NCBI RefSeq assembly: GCF_944321625.1
Contig: NZ_CALUMA010000091.1
Span: 1-58,223, forward strand
From: an uncultured Slackia sp.
GTDB taxonomy: Bacteria; Actinomycetota; Coriobacteriia; Coriobacteriales; Eggerthellaceae
Direction: 5' to 3'
Length of the DNA: 58,223 nucleotides
The position numbers and the translations under genes are program-made. Each line of letters starts with the position of its first letter. Position 1 is the stretch's first letter. The notes below the pieces were generated by a model. That model had not been told where the DNA came from. It made no database searches and was given only the letters and a program-made list of their open reading frames with translations. Shown here in pieces: positions 8,128-16,734 of this stretch.

Positions 8128-10209
8128 CTACACGTAGCGGCTCGTGTTCACCAGCGAAAGTCCCACGGTGCTAGCGTTATGCAGAAGCGACGAGGTCTGC
8201 GGCGTGATGGCGCCGCCTATCCCGAGGGCGAGGAGCGCCGAATTGATGCCGATGACCTTGCGATACGAACCCATCATGCGCCGTTGCATCCCGCTGCTTA
8301 TGCGGCGCAGCGTGACCAGAGCGGCAAGCTCGGTGTCGGAGAGCACGATGTCGGCAACCTCCTTGGCGATGTCGGATCCTTGTCCCATGGCAATGCCTAC
8401 GTCAGCAAGCGAAAGAGCGGGGGAGTCGTTCACGCCGTCGCCCACCATGGCAACACGGCGGCCTTGTTCCTTGAGCGATGCGAGGTAGGCGTACTTATCC
8501 TCGGGCAAAAGATCGGCGCGCCATTCGTCGATTCCAGCCTCCCTAGCGATGCGTTCGGCGGTTTTTGCGTAGTCGCCCGTCAGCATGACAATGTGCTCGA
8601 TGCCCATGCTCTTCAGCTGCGCTATGGCGTCGGCTGCACCGGGCTTTATGGGGTCTTGGATGCCCAATACCCCTACGACGGCTCCGTCGATGGCGAGATA
8701 AAGCGGGGAGAGGCCCATGAAATGTTCCTCGATGCGCGCGGCAAGCGATTCGTCAAGCTGTGCATGCTCGTCCTCTATCACGAAATGCTTCGAGCCTATG
8801 ACTACGCGCCTGCCGTCGAGCTCGGAGGCTATGCCGTGCGCCACGATGTACTCCACGGCGGCATGGCGCTCGCGGTGCTCAAGCCCACGTTCCTCGGCGG
8901 CGTGTACCACGGCACGTGCTACAGGATGGGGAAAATGCTCCTCCAGACAGGCGGAAAGGCGTAGGATTTCATCCTCGGACCAAGCGTCGTTTGCCGATTC
9001 GACGCGCACGAGCTTGGGCGCCGCCTCGGTGAGCGTGCCCGTTTTGTCGAATACGATGGTGTCCGCCTGGGCGAACGCCTCGAAATAACGCGCCCCTTTC
9101 ACCATGATGCCTGCTTTTGCAGCGTTGCTCATGGCTGTCAGCACGGCGATGGAGCCTGCCAGTTTGAGGGCGCACGAATAGTCCACCATCAGTGCCGCCG
9201 ATGTTTTCGTGAGGTCGCGGGTGATTACGGCCACGATGCCGGCAAGCAGGAAATTCCAGGGCACGATTCGATCCGCCATGGCTTCCATGTGCGATTGCAC
9301 GTTTGATTTGAGAGAATCGGCGTGTTCGACCAGGGCAACAATAGATCGCAGTCTGGTTTCTCCGGTGCTTTCACGCACGCGCACCAAGATGTCGCCCTCC
9401 TCGACCACGGTGCCGGCGAACACGTCGTCTCCTACGGCGCGCTCCACGGACAGGGGTTCTCCTGTGAGCGTGGCCTGGTTCACCATGGCGACGCCTCGCT
9501 CCACCACGCCATCGATGCAGATGGACATGCCCGTGCGCACTGCCACTAAATCGCCCGGCTTGAGGCTTTCGGCGCTCACACGCACTTCGGTATCTCCCTG
9601 CACCTTCTGCACCGAATCGGGCACATCCAGCAGCGAGCCGATGAGCTCGTTTTCAGACGCTGCGCGCGTGTAGTCTTCTAGCGCTTCGCCTACATGAAGT
9701 AAAAACATGGTTTCACCGGCTGTTTTAGGATCGCGCTTTATGAAAGATATGCCGATTGCCGCTGCATCGAGCACGGGGACGGTAAGCCTGCCACGACGCA
9801 GTGCCTGCCATCCGGCAGCAAGGAACGGCAGGAACGCGTTGATGGCGAACAGTGTCCGGATGGGCATGGGGAAAAGCCAGCGACGTGCTACGTAGGCGCC
9901 CACGATACGTGCGAGTTGCAGCAGAAGCGCATGGGTGCGTGGCGCAAGTGCCATCGCATAGCCCGCCTTTGCGCGCTCGATGTCCTCGCGCGTGATGCCG
10001 TCAAGGTGGGAAAGTACCGCCGCGCGCCCTGTTTCACCGTTTGCGTATTCGATTGCCATCTGGCCGATGCTACCGTACACCTGAATTTTGCGAATGACGG
10101 GGCATTCACTCGTCATCTTGATAAGGGCATCGAGGTCGGAGTCGGGCACGCGGCCGGCAAGCTTGACGCGTACCCTGCCGGGAATCTCGTGATGAATGCG
10201 GTATTCCAT
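8128..10209 (-). CDS. P1B-type heavy-metal-translocating ATPase (CtpC-like)
   Basis: This 693-residue ATPase has DKTGTLT (phosphorylated Asp), TLTGEPLS (actuator TGE), HP in the nucleotide domain (EHFPHPVAR) and MVGDGVNDSPAL. The transport helix reads YSCALKLA instead of the CPC of copper pumps, a pattern I associate with the CtpC-like group linked to Mn or Zn. The N-terminal domain looks HMA-like (PGRVRVKL) but lacks CxxC. A DUF6110-like partner is encoded just upstream with a 20-base gap. The likely role is metal export across the membrane. The metal is not certain. Confidence 0.9.
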   Translation of the reverse strand: MEYRIHHEIPGRVRVKLAGRVPDSDLDALIKMTSECPVIRKIQVYGSIGQMAIEYANGETGRAAVLSHLDGITREDIERAKAGYAMALAPRTHALLLQLARIVGAYVARRWLFPMPIRTLFAINAFLPFLAAGWQALRRGRLTVPVLDAAAIGISFIKRDPKTAGETMFLLHVGEALEDYTRAASENELIGSLLDVPDSVQKVQGDTEVRVSAESLKPGDLVAVRTGMSICIDGVVERGVAMVNQATLTGEPLSVERAVGDDVFAGTVVEEGDILVRVRESTGETRLRSIVALVEHADSLKSNVQSHMEAMADRIVPWNFLLAGIVAVITRDLTKTSAALMVDYSCALKLAGSIAVLTAMSNAAKAGIMVKGARYFEAFAQADTIVFDKTGTLTEAAPKLVRVESANDAWSEDEILRLSACLEEHFPHPVARAVVHAAEERGLEHRERHAAVEYIVAHGIASELDGRRVVIGSKHFVIEDEHAQLDESLAARIEEHFMGLSPLYLAIDGAVVGVLGIQDPIKPGAADAIAQLKSMGIEHIVMLTGDYAKTAERIAREAGIDEWRADLLPEDKYAYLASLKEQGRRVAMVGDGVNDSPALSLADVGIAMGQGSDIAKEVADIVLSDTELAALVTLRRISSGMQRRMMGSYRKVIGINSALLALGIGGAITPQTSSLLHNASTVGLSLVNTSRYV

Positions 10210-10229
10210 GCGGTTTCGCCCGAAATCGA

Positions 10230-10541
10230 TTATGCGGTGGTCGTCGCTGTAGTGGCAGAGGTTGCTGCGGAGGCGCCAGTGGTCTCGGCCGCGACCGCTT
10301 CTGCTGCACTTTGGACGTGGTCGGGTTTGGAGGCGTTGAGGTAGGCCGCTTCAGCTACGATGTCATCTACCTCGGCCTTGGCCTGTTCGACGATCTCTTC
10401 GTAGCTCTGCTTTGCGCGCAAGGCTCCGGCAACCCCGTGCACATAGCATTTCTTGGCCTGGGGGCTGGTAAGCGCCTTGACGCCTACGGTTCCTAGCAGA
10501 AAGCCTGCACCAACAAGAAGCGATCCGATCTTTGCATTCAT
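10230..10541 (-). CDS. DUF6110-like small membrane protein, likely partner of the P1B ATPase
   Basis: The 103-residue protein has an N-terminal hydrophobic helix (IGSLLVGAGFLLGTVGV), then SPQAKKCYVHGVAGALRAK, then an amphipathic acidic stretch and an Ala/Thr-rich tail. It resembles DUF6110/DUF1490-type proteins encoded beside CtpC-like pumps. In mycobacteria related PacL proteins organise such pumps and bind metal. The ATG at 10541 follows AAAGGAGG on the minus strand, which rules out the 13-residue extension. It forms an operon with the ATPase. Confidence 0.75.
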   Translation of the reverse strand: MNAKIGSLLVGAGFLLGTVGVKALTSPQAKKCYVHGVAGALRAKQSYEEIVEQAKAEVDDIVAEAAYLNASKPDHVQSAAEAVAAETTGASAATSATTATTTA

Positions 10542-10606
10542 GCTTTCCTCCTTTTGTCCGCATGAGCGTAGTGAATCCATTGAGAGGCAACAATAGTTCC
10601 CCTCGT

Positions 10607-10621
10607 CTAACTAAAAGTTAG
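10607..10621. promoter_or_regulatory. Candidate operator palindrome between the ATPase operon and the Feo-associated genes
   Basis: CTAACT and AGTTAG form a perfect 6-base dyad around AAA, in the gap between divergent units that both concern metals. The regulator is unknown. DtxR-type sites use similar words but in a different half-site order. Confidence 0.4.
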
Positions 10622-10720
10622 AATAGTGCTACACTAGGAAGAAGTCAACTATAGCTAACATAAGGCTCGCATGGCATTGGCGGACATTGAAGGCCATGCG
10701 TTCAACGAAGGGAGAGCGAC

Positions 10721-10801
10721 ATGAAGAAACATAAGTTTTTCGGATGGGCGATGCTTCTGTGCGCCATCGCTGCCGTATATACCGGCTACAAGAGGGTGTA
10801 G
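10721..10801 (+). CDS. 26-residue single-helix membrane peptide
   Basis: ATG at 10721 follows GGGAGAG at a good distance and opens MKKHKFFGWAMLLCAI, which continues to a TAG at 10799. The peptide is a positively charged start, one hydrophobic helix and a basic end. It stands 12 bases before the FeoB-associated peptide gene, so it is probably the first gene of that unit. It may act as a small membrane subunit. Its function is unknown. Confidence 0.55.
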   Translation: MKKHKFFGWAMLLCAIAAVYTGYKRV

Positions 10802-10813
10802 AGGTGGTGCACA

Positions 10814-11002
10814 ATGGTGGAGATGGAAATCAATGTGCAGACCATTATTCTGCTGGCAATCGTCTTAGTGGCATTCGTGTTTGCGCTCCGCCACGCGGCA
10901 CGCGTGTTCGGCGGGAAGGACGGGTGCCATGGCGGTGAGGGCTGTTCCTCCGAGAACCATGCATGCGCATCGAAAAAGGACGCCGACGAGGGGCGTCCCT
11001 AG
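10814..11002 (+). CDS. FeoB-associated Cys-rich membrane protein
   Basis: The 62-residue peptide has one N-terminal membrane helix (TIILLAIVLVAFVFAL) and a Cys/Gly-rich cytosolic end with CHGGEGCSS and HACAS. This is the pattern of small proteins usually encoded beside feoB. No feoB is present in this window. GAGGTGG at 10801 supports the ATG at 10814. An ATG at 10823 is the alternative. The neighbours are a 26-residue membrane peptide and, divergently, a metal pump, so iron or manganese handling is likely. Confidence 0.75.
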   Translation: MVEMEINVQTIILLAIVLVAFVFALRHAARVFGGKDGCHGGEGCSSENHACASKKDADEGRP

Positions 11003-11010
11003 TTCTCTGC

Positions 11011-11722
11011 TTAATTGTTCAGAACGAATCTATTTTTGCGCACGTCGATGATGCCTTCGCGTTTCATGCGGCCGAGTTCGGCCGAGAGGGCGCTGCGATC
11101 GACGCAGAGATAGTCGGCTAATTGCTGGCGATCGAACGGAATGTCAAACGTGCGCGACCCCTGGGTGCTCGCTTGCGAAGAAAGGTATGCCAGCACCTTG
11201 CCGCGAATGGTTTTTGGGTGCGGTGTGGCGTGCTCGCTGCGAGAGGCCGATGTTCTTGCGCGCAATGACCGCCAGCAGGTTCCTGATCAAGAGGGCGTGG
11301 TGCTCGCACGTCTTGGAGCAGACGTTGATGATGCGCTGGACGTCCAACATAAGCACCTCGCAGTCCTGCGCCGCTACCGCAGCCACTTCCATGGGTTCTC
11401 CGGGTGCGCATGCGTATGCCTCGGCAAACGCTTGACCAGGGCCAATTTGGGCGAATACCGCCGTTGCACCCCAGGCGTCCGTGCTCTCGATGCGAACCGA
11501 GCCCTTGAGCACAAGGCCCATCGCACGTGGCATATCGCCCATGCGATAGATGTACGATCCCTTAGGATACGTGCGCGGCTGAGCGTCCAGGCATTGGAGC
11601 ATCGCTTCGATTTCGTGTGCGTTGGCACCTTGGAAGAGGCGCGTTTTCGCAAGAAGCGTGATGTCGATGCGCGTTTTGGTGACTGGCGAAGCTGTTGCGT
11701 TGCTTTGCGAAGAAGTATCCAT
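11011..11722 (-). pseudogene. Crp/Fnr-family regulator (HcpR-like), broken by a frameshift
   Basis: The first frame (11722 down to about 11216) encodes the cyclic-nucleotide-like sensor barrel, with PKGSYIYRMGD and QAFAEAYAC, and the dimer helix. The second frame supplies IRGKVLAYL, FDRQQLADYLCVDRSALS and a C-terminal wing ending at 11011. The frames would join if the run of five A on the coding strand (TTTTT at 11211-11215 on the plus strand) were one base shorter. The gene is divergent from hcp and matches Fnr-type regulators of the hybrid cluster protein. It may be a real mutation, a phase-variable tract or a sequencing error. AGGAGG supports the start at 11722. Confidence 0.8.
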
Positions 11723-11737
11723 GAAAAACCTCCTGCA

Positions 11738-11780
11738 CGTTGTATATACAACGGAAATGCAATTATAACAGCACTATGCT
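11738..11780 (+). promoter_or_regulatory. hcp promoter with Crp/Fnr-type operator
   Basis: CGTTGTATATACAACG (11738-11753) is a perfect 16-base dyad. A TATGCT box lies at 11775-11780, so transcription would start near 11787. The dyad centre would then be at about -41.5, the classic position for a class II Crp/Fnr activator. No good -35 box is seen, as expected for an activator-dependent promoter. Confidence 0.65.
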
Positions 11781-11840
11781 GCCCCCAGTTCGGAACAGGA
11801 GCCAGGCAAAAGGCCGTGCTCGAAGAGACAGGGGGATTCC

Positions 11841-13427
11841 ATGACCGACCAGAAGATGTTCTGCTTCCAGTGCGAGCAAACTGCCGGATGCACGGGGTGC
11901 ACGGGTGCGGCAGGCGTATGCGGCAAGAAGGCCGACGACGCCCAGGCGCAGGATGAAATCACCGGGGCGCTCATAGGCCTCGCGCGTACCGTGGCGGCGG
12001 GCGCAATCCCCGATGCGGCGACCGACGAACTTGTGATGAATGCCATGTTCACGTGCGTGACCAACGTGTCGTTTTCCCGCGAAGGCGATGAGGCGATGGC
12101 TCAGCGCGTGCGCGAGGAGAATGCGCGTATCGCCGCCGTGGCAGGCATTGAGCCGTGCCCCGATTTTGATATGGGCGCCATCTGGAATGCCGATGAGGAC
12201 ATGCGCTCCCTCAAGTCGCTCGTGTTGTTTGGCCTGCGTGGCATGGCCGCTTACGCGCATCATGCTCACGTGCTTGGCTACGATGATCCTGCGGTGACCG
12301 GCTTCTTCTATGAAGGACTGGCGGCACTCGCCACCGATCCAAGCGTGGATGACGCTGTGGCGCTGGCGCTCAAGGTGGGCGAAGTGAACCTGGCATGCAT
12401 GGCGCTGCTCGATCGCGCGAACACCGAGACCTACGGCACGCCCGCTCCGGCGGATGTGACCATGAAGGTGGAGAAAGGGCCGTTCGTCATCGTGACCGGG
12501 CATGACCTGCGTGACCTTGAACTTCTGTTGAAGCAGACCGAAGGCCGAGGCGTGAACGTGTATACCCACGGCGAGATGCTGCCTGGCCACGCGTATCCCG
12601 AACTGCGCAAGTATGCGCACCTCAAGGGGAACTTTGGCACCGCATGGCAGAACCAGCGTAAAGAGTTCGCCGACGTGCCTGCTCCCATCCTGTTCACCAC
12701 GAACTGCCTGATGCCGCCGAGCGCGTCGTACGCCGACCGCGTGTTTACCACCGGTGTGGTCGATTTCCCCGATACACCGCACATCGGCGATGACAAGGAT
12801 TTCTCGGCCGTGATTGACAAGGCTATCGAGCTGGGCGGCTACGATGAAGACCGTGAGTTCACCGGCATCAACGGCGGAACCCATATGACAACCGGCTTCG
12901 GCCATGGCACTGTGCTGAACCTCGCCGATACCGTGGTGAACGCCGTCAAGGCGGGCGACGTGCGTCACTTCTTCCTGGTAGGCGGCTGCGATGGTGCGCG
13001 CGCCGGGCGCAATTACTACACCGACTTCGTAAAGCAGACGCCCGATGACACCGTGGTGCTCACGCTGGCGTGCGGCAAGTTCCGCTTCAACGATCTTGAT
13101 TTGGGATCGATTGGGGGCATCCCGCGCCTTCTGGACGTTGGCCAGTGCAACGACGCGTACGGCGCCGTGAAGATTGCTCTCGCGCTTGCCGAGGCGTTCG
13201 ACTGCGGCGTGAACGATCTGCCGCTTACGCTGGTACTTTCGTGGTATGAGCAGAAGGCGGTGTGCATCCTGCTCACCCTGCTGCATTTGGGAATCAAGGG
13301 CATCTACCTGGGTCCCACGCTGCCGGCGTTTGTGTCGCCCAACGTGCTCAAAGTACTGGTCGATGCCTTCGATGTCCGCCCAATTTCCGGCGATGTCGCC
13401 GCTGACATGAAGGAAATGCTGGGGTAG
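11841..13427 (+). CDS. hcp: Hybrid cluster protein / hydroxylamine reductase
   Basis: The 528-residue protein opens MFCFQCEQTAGCTGC, the N-terminal iron-sulfur Cys cluster spaced as in anaerobe-type Hcp. GINGGTHMTTGFGH, VGGCDGAR, LACGKFRFN and SWYEQKAV contain the conserved ligands of the hybrid Fe-S-O cluster. Hcp reduces hydroxylamine in vitro and acts as an NO reductase or S-nitrosylase in cells. It protects anaerobes from nitrosative stress in the cytoplasm. A palindromic operator and a divergent Crp/Fnr gene stand upstream. The regulator is frameshifted here, so control may be altered. Confidence 0.96.
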   Translation: MTDQKMFCFQCEQTAGCTGCTGAAGVCGKKADDAQAQDEITGALIGLARTVAAGAIPDAATDELVMNAMFTCVTNVSFSREGDEAMAQRVREENARIAAVAGIEPCPDFDMGAIWNADEDMRSLKSLVLFGLRGMAAYAHHAHVLGYDDPAVTGFFYEGLAALATDPSVDDAVALALKVGEVNLACMALLDRANTETYGTPAPADVTMKVEKGPFVIVTGHDLRDLELLLKQTEGRGVNVYTHGEMLPGHAYPELRKYAHLKGNFGTAWQNQRKEFADVPAPILFTTNCLMPPSASYADRVFTTGVVDFPDTPHIGDDKDFSAVIDKAIELGGYDEDREFTGINGGTHMTTGFGHGTVLNLADTVVNAVKAGDVRHFFLVGGCDGARAGRNYYTDFVKQTPDDTVVLTLACGKFRFNDLDLGSIGGIPRLLDVGQCNDAYGAVKIALALAEAFDCGVNDLPLTLVLSWYEQKAVCILLTLLHLGIKGIYLGPTLPAFVSPNVLKVLVDAFDVRPISGDVAADMKEMLG

Positions 13428-13429
13428 GG

Positions 13430-14647
13430 CTACCTATTCTCTTTCTCCAGCCACTTCACGGCGCGCGTGTTGGCGGCGCGGTAGGTGAGCGAGGCAATCA
13501 GCGGCATGAGCAGCATGGTTACGGCGCCGGCGGATACGAACACCGAGGCGGTGGAGGCGTCCATCGCGCCGCCGTTGACCGCCACCGAGGTCACGGCAAC
13601 GATGAGCGGCAGAGCGGTGGTGCAGTACACGGCCACGGTGGCGTGATTGCGAGCGCCCATCGCGTCCACTTCGGGGTCTTTGTCGCGCGCCATCGACACG
13701 AAGATGGGCACCGCGCGAATAAGCACGAGCATCGCGATGAAACCTACGAGCAGGGCAGGCTGCGCCGCCACGGCGGACAGGTCGATCTTCGCGCCGGACA
13801 CCACGAAGAACAGCGGAATGAGGAAGCCGTATCCGATAGCGTTGAGCTTCTTTTCCAGAATCTCGTCGTCCTTAGGAATGATGTAGCGCAGGATGAAGCC
13901 GGCGGCGAACGCGCCCAGCACGATGTCCAGGTCGAAGAGCGACGAGATGGCCACCAGCAGGATGAGCAGCGCCACGGTCAGGCGCACGAACGTCTGCGAG
14001 GTGGTGTCGCGGCCTGCGAACAGGATGTCGCGGATGAGGCCGTCGGCGCGGGCGGTGCGATGCCCGAAGCGCGCCACCAGCACGGCGACGACGATGAAGC
14101 CAAGCAGGATGACCACCGTAAGCCAGGTCGCGCGGGTGGACAGCAGTAGAGCCATGGCGATGACTGGGCCCAGCTCGCCCCAGGTGCCGTACGAAAGGAT
14201 GGACGATCCCACGCGCGTGTCCATGAGGCCGCGTTCTTTGAGGATGGGCATGAGCGCGCCGATGGCGGTGGTGGTGAGCGCGATGGTCACGGCAAGGCCG
14301 TCGAGGCCGCGCGCCTGGACGCCGGTGAACGCATGCACGGCCACGAACGCCAGCGCAAGCGAGACCGCCCACGTGGCAAGGCCGCGCTTGCCCTCGCGAC
14401 CCGTGATAGTTTTGGGATTGATTTCATAGCCTGCGAGCAGGAACAGCATGCCGCAGCCCAGATCGGAAAGCAGCTCGGCGCTTTCATCCAGCCAGATGAC
14501 ATTGACCAGGTGCGGGCCCAAGATTGCACCGCCCAAAAGCAGAAGCACCGTTTCAGGCACGGGTTTCTTAGGAATGAGGTTGGCGATGAGCGGCGCCAAT
14601 GCGGCGATGGCGGCGATGATGGCAAGCGATATGAAGTCGTGGGTCAT
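13430..14647 (-). CDS. CPA2-type cation:proton antiporter
   Basis: The 405-residue protein has about 12 hydrophobic segments and the glycine-rich GGAILGP and LLAGYEI of KefB/NapA-type exchangers. ALTTTAIGALMPIL and DLDIVLGAFAAGFIL carry the polar residues expected in the core. It lacks the C-terminal RCK/TrkA domain of KefB. It probably exchanges Na+ or K+ for protons at the cytoplasmic membrane. AGGAAAGG supports the ATG at 14647, so an 11-residue upstream extension is unlikely. It is convergent with hcp, with only two bases between the stops. Confidence 0.85.
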   Translation of the reverse strand: MTHDFISLAIIAAIAALAPLIANLIPKKPVPETVLLLLGGAILGPHLVNVIWLDESAELLSDLGCGMLFLLAGYEINPKTITGREGKRGLATWAVSLALAFVAVHAFTGVQARGLDGLAVTIALTTTAIGALMPILKERGLMDTRVGSSILSYGTWGELGPVIAMALLLSTRATWLTVVILLGFIVVAVLVARFGHRTARADGLIRDILFAGRDTTSQTFVRLTVALLILLVAISSLFDLDIVLGAFAAGFILRYIIPKDDEILEKKLNAIGYGFLIPLFFVVSGAKIDLSAVAAQPALLVGFIAMLVLIRAVPIFVSMARDKDPEVDAMGARNHATVAVYCTTALPLIVAVTSVAVNGGAMDASTASVFVSAGAVTMLLMPLIASLTYRAANTRAVKWLEKENR

Positions 14648-14786
14648 GGGTGGCCTTTCCTGGCGAATAAATGCAAGCAATCACTATAGCGTGTTTAGCG
14701 AGGAGCGGCGCCGCAATGGACGGGTCTGCGCAGGACTTTCCTCATATTATGGTTGAGCGTTGCGCCGTTCGGATTTTGCCGTGCAT

Positions 14787-14816
14787 AGGAAAGGCCGGGT
14801 GGTTCCGGCCTTTCCT
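14787..14816 (-). terminator. Hairpin after the M18 aminopeptidase gene
   Basis: AGGAAAGGCCGG and CCGGCCTTTCCT form a perfect 12-base stem around GTGGTT. No long T run follows, so it may act as an mRNA-stabilising or weak terminating hairpin. Confidence 0.6.
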
Positions 14817-14840
14817 GTAACTTTCGGATTCAGCTCTTCC

Positions 14841-16265
14841 TTACGCCCACTTCAAGAATGCGCGGTAGGCCTTGAGCGCCTCGTAGAGGTCGGCCTTGTC
14901 GATGACCTCCCACGGGGCGTGCATGCTGAGCACCGCTACGCCGCAGTCAATCACGTTCATGCCGTATTTGGCTAGGATATAGGCGATGGTTCCGCCGCCG
15001 CCCACATCGACTTTACCCAGTTCAGCGGTCTGGAACGCGGCATCACCCTTCTCCATGATGGCGCGAATCTTGGCCATATACTCGGCGTTGGCGTCGTTGG
15101 ATCCGCTCTTGCCGCGGCTGCCTGTGAATTTGTTGAACACCACGCCGCGGCCCAGATACGCCGTGTTCTTGGTTTCGAACGCGCTCGCGTACGAAGGGTC
15201 AAAGCCGGCGCTTACGTCACTCGACAGCATGCTGGAGTTCGCGAGGCAGCGGCGCAGCGGCAGATCGCCCGCCTGGCCGGCGAGGTCCATGATCTCGGCA
15301 ATGGTGTTCTCAAAGAACATCGAGGTCATGCCCGTGGCGCCCACACTGCCAATCTCTTCCTTATCAACCAGGATGCAGATGCCGGTCTTCTCCAGGTCGC
15401 GTGCTTCGAGCTGCGCCACCAAGCTGGGGTAGGCGCACACACGGTCGTCGTGGCCGTAGCCCAGGATCATCGACGCATCAAAGCCACAATCACGCGCGGG
15501 GCCGGCGGGCACCACTTCGAGCTCAGAGGACAGGAAATCGGCCTCTTCCATGTCGTATTTCTCGGCCAGCTTGGACAGAAGCAGCGCCTTGACGGGTTCT
15601 TTATCGGCGAGCTTCTCGAGTTCGGTCTTGTCGGCGTCGTCTTTGCCTTCGGCTTTCTTCATGGGGCGACCGCCGGCGAGCACGTCCAGCGCTTCGCCCT
15701 CCACGACTTCGGACGCCTTCTTCTGCATCTGATCGCCCGCCAAATGGATCAGCAGGTCGGTCACGCAGAACACTGGGTCGCCTTCGTCCTCGCCCACGTT
15801 TACGCGCTCAACCGTGCCATCTTTCTTGGCGATTACGCCATGGATGGCAAGAGGCAGGGTGACCCATTGGTACTTCTTCACGCCGCCGTAGTAGTGCGTA
15901 TCGAGAAACGCCAGGTCGCCGGCTTCATAGAGCGGGTTTTGTTTGATATCCAGGCGAGGGCTGTCGATATGTGCACCCAGGATGTTCAGGCCGTCTTCTA
16001 GCGGACGGGTGCCAATGTGTGCCAGGATAAGCGTCTTGCCATAGCTTTCTGCATACACCTTGTCGCCTGCGACAAGCGTGCGGCCGGCGGCGCGAGCCTC
16101 GTCGACGGAGATATATCCCGCCTCGCGCGCCATGGCGATGGCGGTTGCCGCGCATTCGCGCTCGGTCTTGTTCTCACTGATGAAGCGGCGATAGTCGCCC
16201 GCCAGAGACTCGAGCTCAGCAAGCGCTGCGTCGTCGTAGGAATTCCACGCGTTCTTGTGTTCCAA
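14841..16265 (-). CDS. M18-family aminopeptidase
   Basis: This peptidase of about 474 residues belongs to the M18 dodecameric zinc aminopeptidases. NILGAHIDSPRLD supplies the first metal His and Asp, VDKEEIGSVGATG holds the Glu pair, DVSAGFDPSYAS the next Asp, and SMHAPWEVIDKADLY the last His. The frame can start at an ATG at 16301. However, a TATAAA box at about 16288-16293 on the minus strand would put the transcript start after that ATG, and AGGAAGGAG precedes a TTG at 16265, so I chose the TTG. It acts in cytosolic peptide turnover. Confidence 0.93.
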   Translation of the reverse strand: MEHKNAWNSYDDAALAELESLAGDYRRFISENKTERECAATAIAMAREAGYISVDEARAAGRTLVAGDKVYAESYGKTLILAHIGTRPLEDGLNILGAHIDSPRLDIKQNPLYEAGDLAFLDTHYYGGVKKYQWVTLPLAIHGVIAKKDGTVERVNVGEDEGDPVFCVTDLLIHLAGDQMQKKASEVVEGEALDVLAGGRPMKKAEGKDDADKTELEKLADKEPVKALLLSKLAEKYDMEEADFLSSELEVVPAGPARDCGFDASMILGYGHDDRVCAYPSLVAQLEARDLEKTGICILVDKEEIGSVGATGMTSMFFENTIAEIMDLAGQAGDLPLRRCLANSSMLSSDVSAGFDPSYASAFETKNTAYLGRGVVFNKFTGSRGKSGSNDANAEYMAKIRAIMEKGDAAFQTAELGKVDVGGGGTIAYILAKYGMNVIDCGVAVLSMHAPWEVIDKADLYEALKAYRAFLKWA

Positions 16266-16340
16266 AACGTACTCCTTCCTCTGTTTTATATCGGTTCGCA
16301 TGGTAGCACGCGCGGCGGAAAACCGTGGTTTCGTCCGGCC

Positions 16341-16536
16341 GATACTTGGCTATTCCGAAAATCGGTAAAAAAATCGAGAATGTTTGTGCGAAATCGCCTT
16401 ATTTGAGGGCTTGGACAGCTTTTTTCAACGATGGCTCGATTAAAACCCCAGGTCACGGTTTTCACGACTCCTGAAAAGCGTCCGCAAACCACAAACATTC
16501 TCGATTTTTTATCCGAAATTTGAAACGACCAAGTAT
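16341..16536. repeat. Imperfect inverted repeat IR-1
   Basis: Left arm 16343-16388 and right arm 16490-16536 match in opposite orientation. The outer words are ATACTTGG and CCAAGTAT. An inner 21-base match begins AAAAAATCGAGAATG on the left and ends CATTCTCGATTTTTT on the right. The centre is about 100 bases. No transposase is nearby. It could be a MITE-like element or a long hairpin. Confidence 0.65.
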
Positions 16537-16667
16537 TGCGCGGTATTGAGGCCATCTAAATTCAGCTTTTCGCTCCACCCGCCTAAAGTTATGGCGAATG
16601 TGTGCCGCGAGGTGGTGCCTGACCTTTGTTTTTTGGCGGCATGGTGGTCGCATTCGTGAATGGCGAT

Positions 16668-16673
16668 TATAAT
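16668..16673 (+). promoter_or_regulatory. guaB: guaB -10 box
   Basis: A perfect TATAAT lies about 60 bases before the guaB start. The -35 region is poor (TGGTCG at 17-base spacing). Confidence 0.5.
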
Positions 16674-16734
16674 TATCGGATTATGTATGCAGGCCACACG
16701 AGCGACGAGCCCGTCAACACGAAGGAGTAGCCAC

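Larger units (their letters stand above)
16266..16734. other. Gap between the M18 and guaB genes with inverted repeat IR-1
   Basis: The gap between the divergent genes holds the M18 promoter area, the inverted repeat IR-1 and the guaB promoter. Short ORFs on both strands (16286-16555 minus, 16017-16406 plus) read through the repeat and share a KKSRMFV word, because the same repeat is translated in both directions. I see no real gene in it. Confidence 0.6.
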
